Notes: generated by a model not told the origin, from the letters alone. DNA of 64,000 bases from Pontibacter lucknowensis (GCF_900156415.1 NZ_FTNM01000001.1:124001-188000); one strand, 5' to 3'. Counted from the first letter of the stretch, positions 15,937-25,138 are shown. Numbers and translations: made by a program.

Positions 15937-16515
15937 ATGCTTCAGGAGCTGTTCAGTTTTAAGGAAATCGCGTCTGTCACACTTATCCTGTTTGCGGTGA
16001 TTGACATTCTGGGTTCTATTCCCATCATCATTGACCTGCGCAAACGGGAGGGCAAGATCGAATCAGAAAAAGCGACCATTATTTCAGGTATCCTAATGAT
16101 CGTGTTTCTGTTCGTGGGGGATGGTATCCTGAAACTGTTCGGCATCGATTTCGAGTCTTTTGCCATGGCGGGTGCCATTATCATTTTCCTGATTGGTTTG
16201 GAGATGATCTTGGGCAAAGACCTTTTCCACTCCGACCCGGAAGTAAAAAGTGGTTCCATTGTGCCGCTGGCCTTCCCGCTTATCGTTGGAGCCGGTACCA
16301 TGACAACCCTGCTCTCGCTGCGTGCTGCTTACTCTCTGCCAAACGTGCTGGTCGGTATAGTCCTGAACCTGATGTTCGTTTACATCGTTCTCAAGGCTTC
16401 GGCCTGGCTGGAGCGTAAACTCGGCAAAGCTGGCGCCAACGTGCTCCGCAAAGTTTTTGGCGTTATCCTGCTGGCCATTGCCATTAAGCTGTTCAAAACG
16501 AATCTACCTATTTAA
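15937..16515 (+). CDS. MarC family integral membrane protein
   Basis: The ATG at 15937 (MLQELFSFKEIASVTLILF) gives 192 residues with six membrane helices, the size and pattern of the MarC/UPF0056 family. Diagnostic segments are FAVIDILGSIPIIIDL in helix 1, GAIIIFLIGLEMILG in helix 3, and the PLAFPLIVGAGTMTTLLSL re-entrant motif. Members were once proposed as antibiotic-resistance or amino-acid transport proteins; the function is not established. An upstream in-frame TTG exists but would add residues absent from the family and remove the leader. Confidence 0.9.
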   Translation: MLQELFSFKEIASVTLILFAVIDILGSIPIIIDLRKREGKIESEKATIISGILMIVFLFVGDGILKLFGIDFESFAMAGAIIIFLIGLEMILGKDLFHSDPEVKSGSIVPLAFPLIVGAGTMTTLLSLRAAYSLPNVLVGIVLNLMFVYIVLKASAWLERKLGKAGANVLRKVFGVILLAIAIKLFKTNLPI

Positions 16516-16642
16516 ATTGAGTGAGTTAGCGATTGAGTGACGGAGTGGTTTATTATTTTTTTCACGACCAATAACTCACTCATTCACACATGCGCTAAAT
16601 CAAAAACTCACTCAATCGCTAAATCACTCATTCACTCAATTA
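16516..16642. repeat. Low-complexity intergenic hairpin (ACTCA/GAGTG words)
   Basis: The gap between the MarC gene and rnhA is built of repeated GAGTGA and ACTCACTCA words. A 15 bp arm at 16526-16540 (TTAGCGATTGAGTGA) pairs perfectly with 16608-16622, and AATTGAGTGA near 16515 pairs with TCACTCAATT near 16633. The whole could fold into one long imperfect hairpin. Confidence 0.75.
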
Positions 16643-16646
16643 CAAT

Positions 16647-17111
16647 ATGATCGAGCTTTTTACAGATGGTGCATCACGAGGAAATCCGGGTCCGGGAGGG
16701 TATGGCACTATATTGCGCTGGAAAAACCACGAAAAAGAACTGACTGCCGGTTACCGCAAGACCACCAATAACCGCATGGAGTTGCTCGCCGTGATCGTGG
16801 GGCTCGAGGCGATCACCAAGCCTGGTATACCTGTCACGGTCTACTCGGACTCCAAGTATGTGGTAGATGCAGTAGAAAAGCGCTGGGTATTTGGTTGGCA
16901 GAAGAAAGGCTTCGCCGGCAAAGCCAACGGTGACCTTTGGGCCCGTTTCCTAAGGGTATATGCCAAACATAACGTAAAATTCGTCTGGATCAGAGGTCAT
17001 GCAGGCCACCCGGAGAATGAACGCTGCGATGAATTGGCGGTTGCCAGTGCACTGTCACCGAATCTGTTAATTGACGAGGGCTTTGAGTCGGGGCAGTTTA
17101 ATTCGAAGTGA
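16647..17111 (+). CDS. rnhA: Ribonuclease HI
   Basis: This enzyme degrades RNA in RNA-DNA hybrids, removing R-loops and replication primers. The 154-residue protein has the four-carboxylate active site: Asp in FTDGASRGNPGPGG, Glu in NNRMELLAV, Asp in YSDSKYVVDAV and a final Asp in NERCDELA. The basic handle WVFGWQKKGFAGKANGDLW is present, as in E. coli RNase HI. It is preceded by a low-complexity hairpin and followed by a tRNA methyltransferase gene. Confidence 0.96.
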   Translation: MIELFTDGASRGNPGPGGYGTILRWKNHEKELTAGYRKTTNNRMELLAVIVGLEAITKPGIPVTVYSDSKYVVDAVEKRWVFGWQKKGFAGKANGDLWARFLRVYAKHNVKFVWIRGHAGHPENERCDELAVASALSPNLLIDEGFESGQFNSK

Positions 17112-17185
17112 TGAATAATGAATAATTCAAACTTACCCATCCTCACTCTCCATAACTTAGCCAACATTCCTAATTCTTAATTCTC

Positions 17186-17902
17186 TTGCCTAACACATAC
17201 TTCCAATTCAAGCAGTTCCGCATCAACCAGGACCAATGTGCTATGAAGGTATGCACAGACTCCTGTGTATTCGGAGCCTATCTGGAGGTGCGTCAAGCGA
17301 AGCGGGTACTGGATATCGGAACTGGAACAGGTTTGCTGGCCCTGATGGTGGCGCAACGCTCGGAGGCGGAAGTGGAAGCAGTAGAAATCAATCCGGAGGC
17401 GCAGGTGCAGGCTTTGCAGAACTTTGTCGAAAGCCCGTGGGCAGACCGACTGAAACTACACCCGATGCCCTTGCAGGAATTTGCGGAAACCTGTACGCAG
17501 CAGTACGACGTCATTCTCTCTAACCCGCCATTTTTTCTGGCATCACTCAAGTCTGACAATGCCGCTAAAAATACAGCTAAGCATACAGGCGATCTGCTTT
17601 TTGAAGACATCCTGACTTTTGCACAGAAGCACCTTACTCAGGATGGTAAACTATACTTGCTCCTGCCGCCAGCTGAGGCAAACCACTTTGCAGAACTTGC
17701 CCAAACGCATGCCTTATACCTGACCGAAACCATGGAGATTTTTACCCGCATCGGAGGCAAGTGCATTCGCCATGTGCAAACCTATACCTGCAATCCGAAA
17801 ACGAATACTCTTACTAAGACCTTATACATCCGCAAAGAAGACGGCACGACCTATACTCCTGACTTTTCAGAATTGCTGCGCGATTACTACCTGATCTTCT
17901 AA
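17186..17902 (+). CDS. tRNA1(Val) adenine-37 N6-methyltransferase family (TrmN6/YfiC)
   Basis: This 238-residue SAM-dependent methyltransferase has the N-terminal FQFKQFRINQDQCAMKVCTDSCVFGAY-type block of the YfiC family (split here in description: FQFKQF, then KVCTDSCVFGA). SAM-binding motif I is VLDIGTGTGLLAL, and the catalytic NPPF motif is LSNPPFFLAS near residue 115. It likely methylates A37 of a tRNA. The start is the TTG at 17186, because an in-frame stop lies 15 bp upstream and no ATG fits the family N-terminus. It follows rnhA by 74 bp. Confidence 0.88.
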   Translation: MPNTYFQFKQFRINQDQCAMKVCTDSCVFGAYLEVRQAKRVLDIGTGTGLLALMVAQRSEAEVEAVEINPEAQVQALQNFVESPWADRLKLHPMPLQEFAETCTQQYDVILSNPPFFLASLKSDNAAKNTAKHTGDLLFEDILTFAQKHLTQDGKLYLLLPPAEANHFAELAQTHALYLTETMEIFTRIGGKCIRHVQTYTCNPKTNTLTKTLYIRKEDGTTYTPDFSELLRDYYLIF

Positions 17903-17925
17903 AGATTGCCCAAAGGCCATACCTG

Positions 17926-19275
17926 CTAGTGAACAACCTTCACTTTTTCGTCTTCCACAAAGTCAATTCCATACCCTTTGAGTTCTTCCAGCACAGGTTC
18001 ATACAGGTCCGGGTAGATAGGTATAACTACTCCACGGCGGTCGATCTTACCTTGCAGCAGAAGCTTTGCCAGTATACCAACCGGTAATCCCACAGTCTTA
18101 GCCATAGCTGTCTGCACGGCATCATCGCCCAACACTACCAGTGAGGAGGTGAGCTCGTGCTGCTCGCCGTTCAGCTCGTACTCAAACAGGTGCTGCATCA
18201 CGATCATGTCTTTGTCGCCGGGCTCCAGCTTCCATCTGCCTACCAGTATCTTTTCGAGCACCTGTGCCGGTGTGGCAACCTGCATGTCGAGTGGTATATC
18301 TTTAAACAGCCCAAGCCACTCCAGCTTTTCCATGATCTCACCTTCGGGCGCGATATCCAGGTAGCGGCACAGGCGTTGCTGCAGCGATTCGCCGGTGGAG
18401 GCGGCTGGTGGCAGGAAGGCTTCCAGGTAACTGTGATGCGTCATGCCGCCCACACCTTCCAGATCATAGCTGTCGTCGGTGAGACCCAGTTGCACAAAAA
18501 CGTCCCAGGCGGCGCAGTAACCAATGCGACGCAGTGTACCACGTAGCATGGTAGGGATATCCTTTAGACCGTAATGCTCCCGATAGCTGAGCGAATCGCG
18601 GTTTGCGTAACCGTCGAAATGACCGTAGCCCTCTACAAACAGTTCGTCGGTGCGCTTAAATAATTGGTGGTAAGGTATATACTTGTACTCGCCGTTCTTA
18701 ATATACTTGGCCGTCCCCTGTCCTGCCAGCACCACGTTGCGTGGGTTCCAGCTAAACTTGTAATTCCAGGGGTTATTATCCGACTCCGGTGCTACCAGTC
18801 CGCCCGTATAGGACTTGAATAACGTGATACGACCGCCCATACCCTGCACACGCTGAATGACCGCCATGGCTGACATGTGGTCTATACCCGGGTCAAGGCC
18901 TGACTCCATAATTATGGTCAGGTTTTTCTGCTTGGCCTCTTCGTGCAGCTCTCTGAACTCGGGCGAAACGTACGATGCGGTGATCAGGTGCTTCCCCTGC
19001 TTCATACACTCCCGTGCCACCTCTATGTGAAAGATCGCTGGTAAAAGCGAGATCACCAGATCGGCCTTGCTTACCTCTGCAGCCCGCTGTGCGTCATCGT
19101 GCACATTGAATACGATGGCTTCGGCAAAGTCCAGCTGCACGATTTTGTCCTGCAGATGGTCCACGTTGATGTCGCCGATGGTGATGTGCCAGTTTTCGGA
19201 AGTCGCGTGCTGTAACAGGTATTGAATAAGCGAGGAGGCGGAGCGGCCAGCCCCGAGGAGGAGTATTTTTTTCAT
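17926..19275 (-). CDS. Saccharopine dehydrogenase-like oxidoreductase
   Basis: The ATG at 19275 (MKKILLLGAGRSASSLI) starts directly at the Rossmann fold with GAGRSA and is preferred over the longer frame. The 449 residues contain an N-terminal NAD(P)-binding domain (about 1-125), then the saccharopine dehydrogenase C-terminal domain with ESGLDPGIDHMSA and the YTGGLVAPESDNNPW stretch. Family members act in lysine catabolism (saccharopine reductase) or related amino-acid reactions. Bacteroidetes carry such proteins without a full lysine route, so the substrate is open. It converges with the methyltransferase gene. Confidence 0.85.
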   Translation of the reverse strand: MKKILLLGAGRSASSLIQYLLQHATSENWHITIGDINVDHLQDKIVQLDFAEAIVFNVHDDAQRAAEVSKADLVISLLPAIFHIEVARECMKQGKHLITASYVSPEFRELHEEAKQKNLTIIMESGLDPGIDHMSAMAVIQRVQGMGGRITLFKSYTGGLVAPESDNNPWNYKFSWNPRNVVLAGQGTAKYIKNGEYKYIPYHQLFKRTDELFVEGYGHFDGYANRDSLSYREHYGLKDIPTMLRGTLRRIGYCAAWDVFVQLGLTDDSYDLEGVGGMTHHSYLEAFLPPAASTGESLQQRLCRYLDIAPEGEIMEKLEWLGLFKDIPLDMQVATPAQVLEKILVGRWKLEPGDKDMIVMQHLFEYELNGEQHELTSSLVVLGDDAVQTAMAKTVGLPVGILAKLLLQGKIDRRGVVIPIYPDLYEPVLEELKGYGIDFVEDEKVKVVH

Positions 19276-19402
19276 AGCGATTGTGTCGTTGCGCATGAAT
19301 TTAGCAATAACCACCTGCAAGGCCAACCTTTCGCATTGTTTTATCAGAATATTCCGTTAAATTTATAGCCCTTTTCTAATTTTTATACCTACAAGGTCTT
19401 AA

Positions 19403-19888
19403 ATGGCAAGTGAGCTGAATATAAATATCTGCATCGACGTACTGGACTCGGCAGAAGAATTAACACCACAGGAACGCGAAGCGATGGAGCTGGCCCAACA
19501 AGCTGCTAACGACGCCTATGCTCCTTATTCCAACTTTTTGGTAGGCGCCGCCCTGGTACTTGAAGACGGCACCATGTTCAAAGGCAGCAATCAGGAAAAC
19601 GCCGCCTACCCTTCCGGCCTCTGTGCAGAGCGTACTGCCCTGTTTGCCATGAGTGCCCATCACCCAAACACCAAAATCAGGATGATCGCTGTGACTGCAC
19701 GCCGACGAAGCGAACAACATTATCTTCCGGCTATGCCCTGTGGCGCCTGTCGCCAGGTAATGGCTGAGTACGAACACAAGCAAGGAGAGCCTATACCTGT
19801 GCTCCTGCAGGGACCAGAAGGCAAATTCTACCGCCTCCGCAGCGTAAGCGACCTGCTGCCTTTCCAGTTCAACAAAGAACATTTGTAA
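19403..19888 (+). CDS. cdd: Cytidine deaminase
   Basis: Cdd deaminates cytidine and deoxycytidine for pyrimidine salvage. The 161 residues include YAPYSNFLVGAAL, the zinc and catalytic motif CAERTALFA (Cys and proton-shuttling Glu) and the second zinc motif PCGACRQVM. It is a small homotetrameric type enzyme. The TAA is followed 3 bp later by the ATG of an esterase-like gene, so the two are probably co-translated. A divergent promoter region of about 125 bp separates it from the saccharopine dehydrogenase-like gene. Confidence 0.95.
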   Translation: MASELNINICIDVLDSAEELTPQEREAMELAQQAANDAYAPYSNFLVGAALVLEDGTMFKGSNQENAAYPSGLCAERTALFAMSAHHPNTKIRMIAVTARRRSEQHYLPAMPCGACRQVMAEYEHKQGEPIPVLLQGPEGKFYRLRSVSDLLPFQFNKEHL

Positions 19889-19891
19889 GTT

Positions 19892-20533
19892 ATGCACACA
19901 CACCAGCTGACAGTGCCGCGAACGGCACGCTACTATACCTTGGGAACGCCTTCAGAACAGACGCGCGACCTGTGGGTAGTATGCCATGGCTATGGTCAGC
20001 TGGCCCGTTATTTTTTGCGACACTTCGCTGTGCTGGATGATGGGACTACTGTGGTAGTGGCTCCGGAGGGACTCTCCCGCTTTTACCTGGATGGTTTTTC
20101 GGGTCGCGTGGGCGCCACCTGGATGACAAAAGAAGATCGTCTTTCTGAGATAGAGGATCAGTCCGCTTACCTCAACCTGCTGTTGCAACAACTTTTGCAA
20201 CAAGTACCTTCTGATGTACGGGTGCACGTGCTGGGCTTCTCACAGGGCGGTGCTACAGTTTGCCGCTGGCTGGCAACTGAACGAGTGCCTTGCCAGCACC
20301 TCGTACTTTGGGCCGCCTCTTTTCCGGAGGATATCGATTTTGAATCGGGCAAAGCGGCTTTTGTAGGTATACCGGTAGATCTGGTGTACGGCACACATGA
20401 CGAGTTTATCACGTCCGAAAAACTGCAGCATCAGCTGGAAATTATGCAACGCCTCGGCATTTCACCACAAGTCCATACCTTCGAAGGCGGCCATACGATT
20501 GCTCCGGAAATACTGGACAGGTTAAAACATTAG
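19892..20533 (+). CDS. Alpha/beta hydrolase of the carboxylesterase/phospholipase type
   Basis: This 213-residue hydrolase has the nucleophile elbow GFSQGGAT near residue 118, an Asp in YGTHDEFI and a His in FEGGHTI, giving a complete catalytic triad. The sequence is closest to the YpfH/phospholipase-carboxylesterase group, which cleaves short acyl esters. No signal peptide is seen. It starts 3 bp after cdd, suggesting an operon without an obvious biochemical link. One iterated word lies close to its start (19934). Confidence 0.85.
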   Translation: MHTHQLTVPRTARYYTLGTPSEQTRDLWVVCHGYGQLARYFLRHFAVLDDGTTVVVAPEGLSRFYLDGFSGRVGATWMTKEDRLSEIEDQSAYLNLLLQQLLQQVPSDVRVHVLGFSQGGATVCRWLATERVPCQHLVLWAASFPEDIDFESGKAAFVGIPVDLVYGTHDEFITSEKLQHQLEIMQRLGISPQVHTFEGGHTIAPEILDRLKH

Positions 20534-20705
20534 AGCAGCAACTACAATTTTACGCTAATCTGTACAAAAATTTATCTGTTTTTGCGCGGCTGAATCGGCT
20601 CATAACATCTGCTACATTTTATTTTATAGCAATTATCTGGTACCCACTTTTGGGTATTTTTATTGATGCACAAATTGTTATATATAAATTTACAGAAATT
20701 TGATT

Positions 20706-20713
20706 TAAATTTG
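20706..20713 (+). promoter_or_regulatory. -7 box upstream of the PEGA-like gene
   Basis: TAAATTTG fits TAnnTTTG and lies 62 bp before the ATG at 20776, in a very AT-rich stretch (20534-20775). No well-spaced TTTG box is visible. Confidence 0.45.
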
Positions 20714-20775
20714 TGGGGATAGAACTGCAATCAACCAACTCACTTTATATTTTTTACTTACTTTATTTTAGTCCT

Positions 20776-22116
20776 ATGAGGAGAATTTTCTACTTATCCT
20801 TCTTTTTCTGCTTTCTGGCATTCTCTGCTTTCGCACAAAGCAAAATCAATGTTGCCTCTAATTTTCCGGACGCAAAATTCTTTTTGCTAAACGATGCTGA
20901 CAATACCCGAGTGACTGAACTGGGTGTCGGAAGCATTGAGTTGAAGCTGAATAAAGACTCCCGCAATCGCATTGCCATTGTAAAAGAAGGTTATGAACCT
21001 GTGATTCGTGAGTTTCCACGCACCATGAAGTGGGACAAAGTCCAGAAGGTGGATCTCGTAAACCGCCTTGTTGACATCAGTGTGGAGCCTTATGATGCGG
21101 AGATCTACATTGACGGTCGCCTGGCTGGTACAAAGCGTATCAACCTGATTGTGGAGAAAGACAAGTTCCTGAACGTTGAGGTGAAGAAACCAGGCTTTGC
21201 ACCACAAACCAAGGTATACTACAACCAGAAAGACCGTGAAGCTCCTCCTGTTAAAGACTTTTTTGAATTGAAAGACCGCCAGGTGCGCCTGGAAGTGATT
21301 CCGGCTGACGCCTCTGTATCACTGAATGGTGTGGTAAGCGGTCGTGGCAATACAGACGTAAGCGTACCATTTGGTACTTGCGTAACAGTGACTGTAACAA
21401 AGGACGGATTTGCCGAAGTAGTACAGGTGTTCTGCAATAAGCCATCTACTGACCCGCTTCCTCCGCTTCGCAGCCGTGCCATGCTTGAAGATCGCTTAGT
21501 GAAAATCACATCCTCCCCTGCCGATGCCAACATTGAGGTGGCTGGCAAAGTAGTAGGCGTAGGCAAATACGACCTGAAAGTTCCAAAGAACGGCTGCGTA
21601 GAAGTGCGCGTGACCAAAGACGGTTTCCTGCGCTATATCAAGAACTACTGCAACCAGGAAAACATGCAGGCTCCGGAGCCAACTGAGTTTGTGGAGCTTG
21701 CCGTGGACGAGGCTTATTCCTCATCTATTTCCTCAGACATGGCCAATGTGCGCATTACCATACCTGTAAACAAAACCGTAGACCCTGCTGATGCCTGGAG
21801 AATCCTGAGCTCAATTATAACCAAGCGCTTTGATGTGCTCGAAACAGTAGACTACAACACAGGCTATCTGACAAGTGCCTGGCAGGTGCAGAACTTCAAC
21901 GGTGCCAACATGATCCGCACACGTGTGATCGTGAGCAGCGGCGGTAACTCCAACGACCTGACTTACGTGGTGAAGATCGTAAGCCAGCGTCACGAGCGCG
22001 AAAACAACACATCGCGCAACATCAGTGTGAAAGACGATGAGGACTTCAAAGACTGGGGCCGTCTGCTGAAGCGCTATGATGGTCTGATCGAAGAGATCCA
22101 GGCGCGACTGCAGTAA
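20776..22116 (+). CDS. Secreted PEGA-like repeat protein of unknown function
   Basis: The ATG at 20776 (MRRIFYLSFFFCFLAFSAFAQ) gives a clean signal peptide and a 446-residue product; the longer frame would bury it. After an N-terminal strand region come three PEGA-like units: VDISVEPYDAEIYIDGRLAG, LEVIPADASVSLNGVVSGRG and VKITSSPADANIEVAGKVVG. The last two each carry a cysteine pair (GTCVTV with VFCNK, NGCVEV with NYCNQ), possibly a disulfide per unit. A C-terminal domain of about 130 residues (VRITIPVNKTVDPADAWRIL onward) is unlike PEGA and unrecognised. It is probably envelope-associated and has its own terminator. Confidence 0.75.
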   Translation: MRRIFYLSFFFCFLAFSAFAQSKINVASNFPDAKFFLLNDADNTRVTELGVGSIELKLNKDSRNRIAIVKEGYEPVIREFPRTMKWDKVQKVDLVNRLVDISVEPYDAEIYIDGRLAGTKRINLIVEKDKFLNVEVKKPGFAPQTKVYYNQKDREAPPVKDFFELKDRQVRLEVIPADASVSLNGVVSGRGNTDVSVPFGTCVTVTVTKDGFAEVVQVFCNKPSTDPLPPLRSRAMLEDRLVKITSSPADANIEVAGKVVGVGKYDLKVPKNGCVEVRVTKDGFLRYIKNYCNQENMQAPEPTEFVELAVDEAYSSSISSDMANVRITIPVNKTVDPADAWRILSSIITKRFDVLETVDYNTGYLTSAWQVQNFNGANMIRTRVIVSSGGNSNDLTYVVKIVSQRHERENNTSRNISVKDDEDFKDWGRLLKRYDGLIEEIQARLQ

Positions 22117-22141
22117 GCATTTCCAAATATTGAGATAAGAT

Positions 22142-22172
22142 AAAGCCCCGGCCAATAGGTTGGGGCTTTGTT
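22142..22172 (+). terminator. Terminator of the PEGA-like gene
   Basis: AAAGCCCC (22142-22149) pairs with GGGGCTTT (22162-22169), extended inward by G-U and C-G pairs to an AATA loop, followed by GTTATT. Confidence 0.8.
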
Positions 22173-22287
22173 ATTAAAAAGACCTCTCTAAAGTATGAGC
22201 ATAGAATTTTCAGGTGTACTTAAACGTAAGTTAAAATTTAGTTTTAGCTTTAGTTTATGAACCGTCAGTAGACAATCATACTTGCCG

Positions 22288-23436
22288 ATGCCACAAATAG
22301 AGCCCTTCTTCCGATTCGATTGGTTCGCGGCCATCCTCCTGGTGGGCGTGGTGCAGGGCTACTTCATGAGCCTGCTGTTTCTGGCTAAGCGCCCACACCG
22401 GCAGCCCTATCATCACCTGCTACTGGCGGCACTGGTCTTCACTTTTGCCAGCATGGTCCTGGAAGTATTTCTGTGCTACAGCGGCCTGATGTTCCGTGTT
22501 CTCGACCTGGTTGACTTCTCGGAGCCGGCAAATTTTGCAGTTGGTCCGCTTACCTACCTGCTTTTCCGGAGTCTGAACGGCAACAATTGGACCCGAAAGC
22601 AATGGCTGCATTTCCTCCCCTTCGTGGTGTATTTTCTCTACCACATTCTTTTTTACATACAGCCAGAGGAGGTTAAATACAACGCTTATATTGGAGCCTA
22701 TTTCCCGGAGATGGAGCGTTTGCCAGTCACCATTGAGCTTTTCTGGGACCCGCTGCGCTGGACAAGGTATGTAAACGAGCTGACGATGCTCCACATCCTC
22801 CTCTACATCGTGCTTTGCTTTTTACTTTTAAGAAAACAGCGCTCAACCGAGTCTCCTAACCCCTATTTCTATACCTGGGCAAAGTTTCTGCTGTTCTTTT
22901 TCGTCGCTACACTGGTACTGATCGTGATCGTGAAGCTAAGCTATGAGCGTGATCTGGGTGACCACTTCCTGGCCATGTTTCTAGTAGTACAGCTCTTCTT
23001 TGCCAGCTATAAGATCATCACAGATTCTGCTTTCTTCCAGCCCGTAGTGCAACTGAAGTATGAGAAGTCTGCCTTAAGCGAGGAGGCCAAGCAGGACCTG
23101 ATCCGGAAATTGAAAGCGGCTGAAGAGGAAAAATTTTACATTCAACCATCGGCCTCCCTCCCGACGCTGGCCAAACAACTGCATACTTCTCCCCACTACC
23201 TTTCGCAAAGCCTGAACGAGCGCCTGGGCAAGAGTTTTTTTGAGTATCTGGCTGAGCTCCGCATACAAGAGGCCAGAGCCATACTGGCAGACCCAACTCA
23301 GCAGCATCTCAAGGTGGAAGAAGTGGCCGAGCAGGTAGGCTATTTATCAAAATCGGCTTTTAGCAGTGTCTTCAAAAAGCATACGGGCCTGACACCCGGG
23401 CAATACCGAAAAAATGCCGTTTCCGGTTCAGTTTAA
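22288..23436 (+). CDS. AraC-family regulator with N-terminal membrane domain
   Basis: The ATG at 22288 is chosen over a TTG two codons upstream. The 382-residue protein begins with six or seven hydrophobic helices (about 10-240), then a C-terminal AraC/XylS DNA-binding domain with two helix-turn-helix motifs: LPTLAKQLHTSPHYLSQSLN and VEEVAEQVGYLSKSAFSSVF, ending with HTGLTPGQYRK. This 7TM-AraC architecture is frequent in Bacteroidetes and suggests a regulator that senses a membrane or external signal directly. The acyltransferase gene 66 bp downstream is the natural candidate target. Confidence 0.88.
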   Translation: MPQIEPFFRFDWFAAILLVGVVQGYFMSLLFLAKRPHRQPYHHLLLAALVFTFASMVLEVFLCYSGLMFRVLDLVDFSEPANFAVGPLTYLLFRSLNGNNWTRKQWLHFLPFVVYFLYHILFYIQPEEVKYNAYIGAYFPEMERLPVTIELFWDPLRWTRYVNELTMLHILLYIVLCFLLLRKQRSTESPNPYFYTWAKFLLFFFVATLVLIVIVKLSYERDLGDHFLAMFLVVQLFFASYKIITDSAFFQPVVQLKYEKSALSEEAKQDLIRKLKAAEEEKFYIQPSASLPTLAKQLHTSPHYLSQSLNERLGKSFFEYLAELRIQEARAILADPTQQHLKVEEVAEQVGYLSKSAFSSVFKKHTGLTPGQYRKNAVSGSV

Positions 23437-23502
23437 GTACTTCCCTATAAGTTAGCACCTCGCACTTATCGGCAGATTCTTCTGATTTAACCTTCTTTAG
23501 CG

Positions 23503-24711
23503 ATGTTTGCATCAAAACGAAACGCTATGGAAAACCAGATTAAAATCAGACGTTACGAGTTCGACTGGCTGCGGGTACTGGCCTTCTCGCTACTCATCTT
23601 TTACCACACCGGCATGTACTTTGTCAGTTGGGACTGGCACGTTAAAAACCCGGTACTCAGCCAAACACTGGAAGTGCCGATGATCTTTATGAGTCAGTGG
23701 CGCATGTCGCTTATTTTTCTGGTGTCTGGTGTAGGCGTGTACTTTGCTCTGGGATTCCGGAGTGCCGGCACTTTCGCCAAAGACAGACTTAAGCGCATTC
23801 TGCTCCCATTGGTCATAGCTATGCTGCTGGTAGTGCCACCACAGATATACTTTGAGCGGGTAGTACAGGGAACGGCCACAGATTATTTGAGCTTCTATCC
23901 CTCTGTGTTCGAGTTTGAGCCATACCCGGAAGGCAACTTTAGCTGGCACCATCTCTGGTACCTGACTTATATTTTCTGCTACAGCCTGCTGCTTTTGCCG
24001 CTACTCGTATACCTGCGCCGTGTCAGCATACAGGCAGTCGGTATACCTAACTGGGTATTACTGGCTGTACCCGCGCTGTGGTTGAGTACAGGTGGCATTC
24101 TGCTCAACGAACGATTTCCGGCTACGAATGCCCTTATAGATGACTGGGCCAACCACTTTCTCTACATCACGGTTTTCTTAATTGGTTTTATATTGATGAA
24201 GTTTCCTCAATTGCAGGAAAAAGTAAGAAAACTGCGCTGGTTCAGCCTGGGCCTCGCGGCCTCAACCCTTACAATCCTGTATACTTTCTACTGGTTTAAA
24301 GATATTGATCTGAATGGTATAGAATTATCGCTATACTATGCCCTGAAGCAAAGTAACCGTTGGTTCTGGCTGATGGTCATACTGGGTTTTGCGATGCAGC
24401 ACCTTAACTTGAAACATAAGTTTCTGGCACAAGCTAATGAGATGGTATACCCGTTCTATATACTGCACCAGACCGTCATTGTGGCATTGGGATATTACCT
24501 GCTGCAAGCAGACTGGAGCATCGGTCTCAAGTTTTCAGTTATCAGCTTAAGCACTTTTATCATTTGCTTTCTGCTAATCAAGTATCTGATCATGCCTTTA
24601 AATTGGCTCCGACTACCGTTTGGCATGAAGACAATCCAAAGAGAAACACAATATCCTGCAGGCTTGCATGCGGAGAAAATCAAAGAGAAAGAGCAACTCG
24701 TAAGCAATTAA
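23503..24711 (+). CDS. Membrane acyltransferase, acyltransferase-3 family
   Basis: This protein of about 400 residues has ten or so membrane helices and the acyltransferase-3 (OafA/OpgC-like) pattern: N-terminal RRYEFDWLRVLAFSLLIFYH with the conserved His-containing helix end, an Arg-rich loop (KDRLKRILLP) and HHLWYLTYI. Such enzymes transfer acyl groups to extracytoplasmic glycans or lipids. ATGs at 23503 and 23527 are both possible; the second (MENQIKIRRYEF) looks more typical. It follows the AraC-type regulator in the same direction. Confidence 0.85.
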   Translation: MFASKRNAMENQIKIRRYEFDWLRVLAFSLLIFYHTGMYFVSWDWHVKNPVLSQTLEVPMIFMSQWRMSLIFLVSGVGVYFALGFRSAGTFAKDRLKRILLPLVIAMLLVVPPQIYFERVVQGTATDYLSFYPSVFEFEPYPEGNFSWHHLWYLTYIFCYSLLLLPLLVYLRRVSIQAVGIPNWVLLAVPALWLSTGGILLNERFPATNALIDDWANHFLYITVFLIGFILMKFPQLQEKVRKLRWFSLGLAASTLTILYTFYWFKDIDLNGIELSLYYALKQSNRWFWLMVILGFAMQHLNLKHKFLAQANEMVYPFYILHQTVIVALGYYLLQADWSIGLKFSVISLSTFIICFLLIKYLIMPLNWLRLPFGMKTIQRETQYPAGLHAEKIKEKEQLVSN

Positions 24712-24742
24712 ATGTGTGTTATCACGAATGAGCATCCTACTG

Positions 24743-25138
24743 TTAATCCTTTTCCCACATCCCTTCCATCACCACTTCGAGCAGGTGCTGGTCGGGATCT
24801 CGGAAGTAGAACGAAAGGTAACCACGCCCCCAGTCATACTCTTGCTCTATTGCTATACCTGCATCCTTAATTTTGCTTTTCCAGCTTTCATATTCTCCCC
24901 GGCTTACCTCGAAAGCCAGGTGCAACTGACCAGATCCGAAGTGTGGAGGCAATGTACCACCGAGCTTTGATGCCTCTGGCAGAAAGCAGAGTAATACCGA
25001 CTCTCCTGCTCTGAAAAATATATGACGGTCTTTCACCTCTCCGATCACAGCCAGCCCCAGCTTTTCAGTATAAAACTGGCGACTGCTCTCCAGATCAGCT
25101 ACATACAGGCAGGTTTCTTTTATCTTCTTAATTTTCAT
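24743..25138 (-). CDS. VOC-superfamily (glyoxalase/dioxygenase-like) protein
   Basis: The 131-residue protein shows the paired beta-alpha-beta-beta-beta modules of the vicinal oxygen chelate fold: KETCLYVADLESSRQFYTEKLGL at the start and YLSFYFRDPDQHLLEVV at the end. Potential metal ligands include a His in the central GQLHLAFEV strand and the Glu in HLLEVV. Members range from glyoxalases to fosfomycin or bleomycin resistance proteins; nothing here selects one. It converges with the acyltransferase gene, 31 bp from its stop. Confidence 0.85.
   Translation of the reverse strand: MKIKKIKETCLYVADLESSRQFYTEKLGLAVIGEVKDRHIFFRAGESVLLCFLPEASKLGGTLPPHFGSGQLHLAFEVSRGEYESWKSKIKDAGIAIEQEYDWGRGYLSFYFRDPDQHLLEVVMEGMWEKD

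Noticed and set aside
16516..16642. CRISPR-like short repeats
   Set aside because: The ACTCACTCA words are irregular, without constant-length repeats and spacers, and no cas gene is near.
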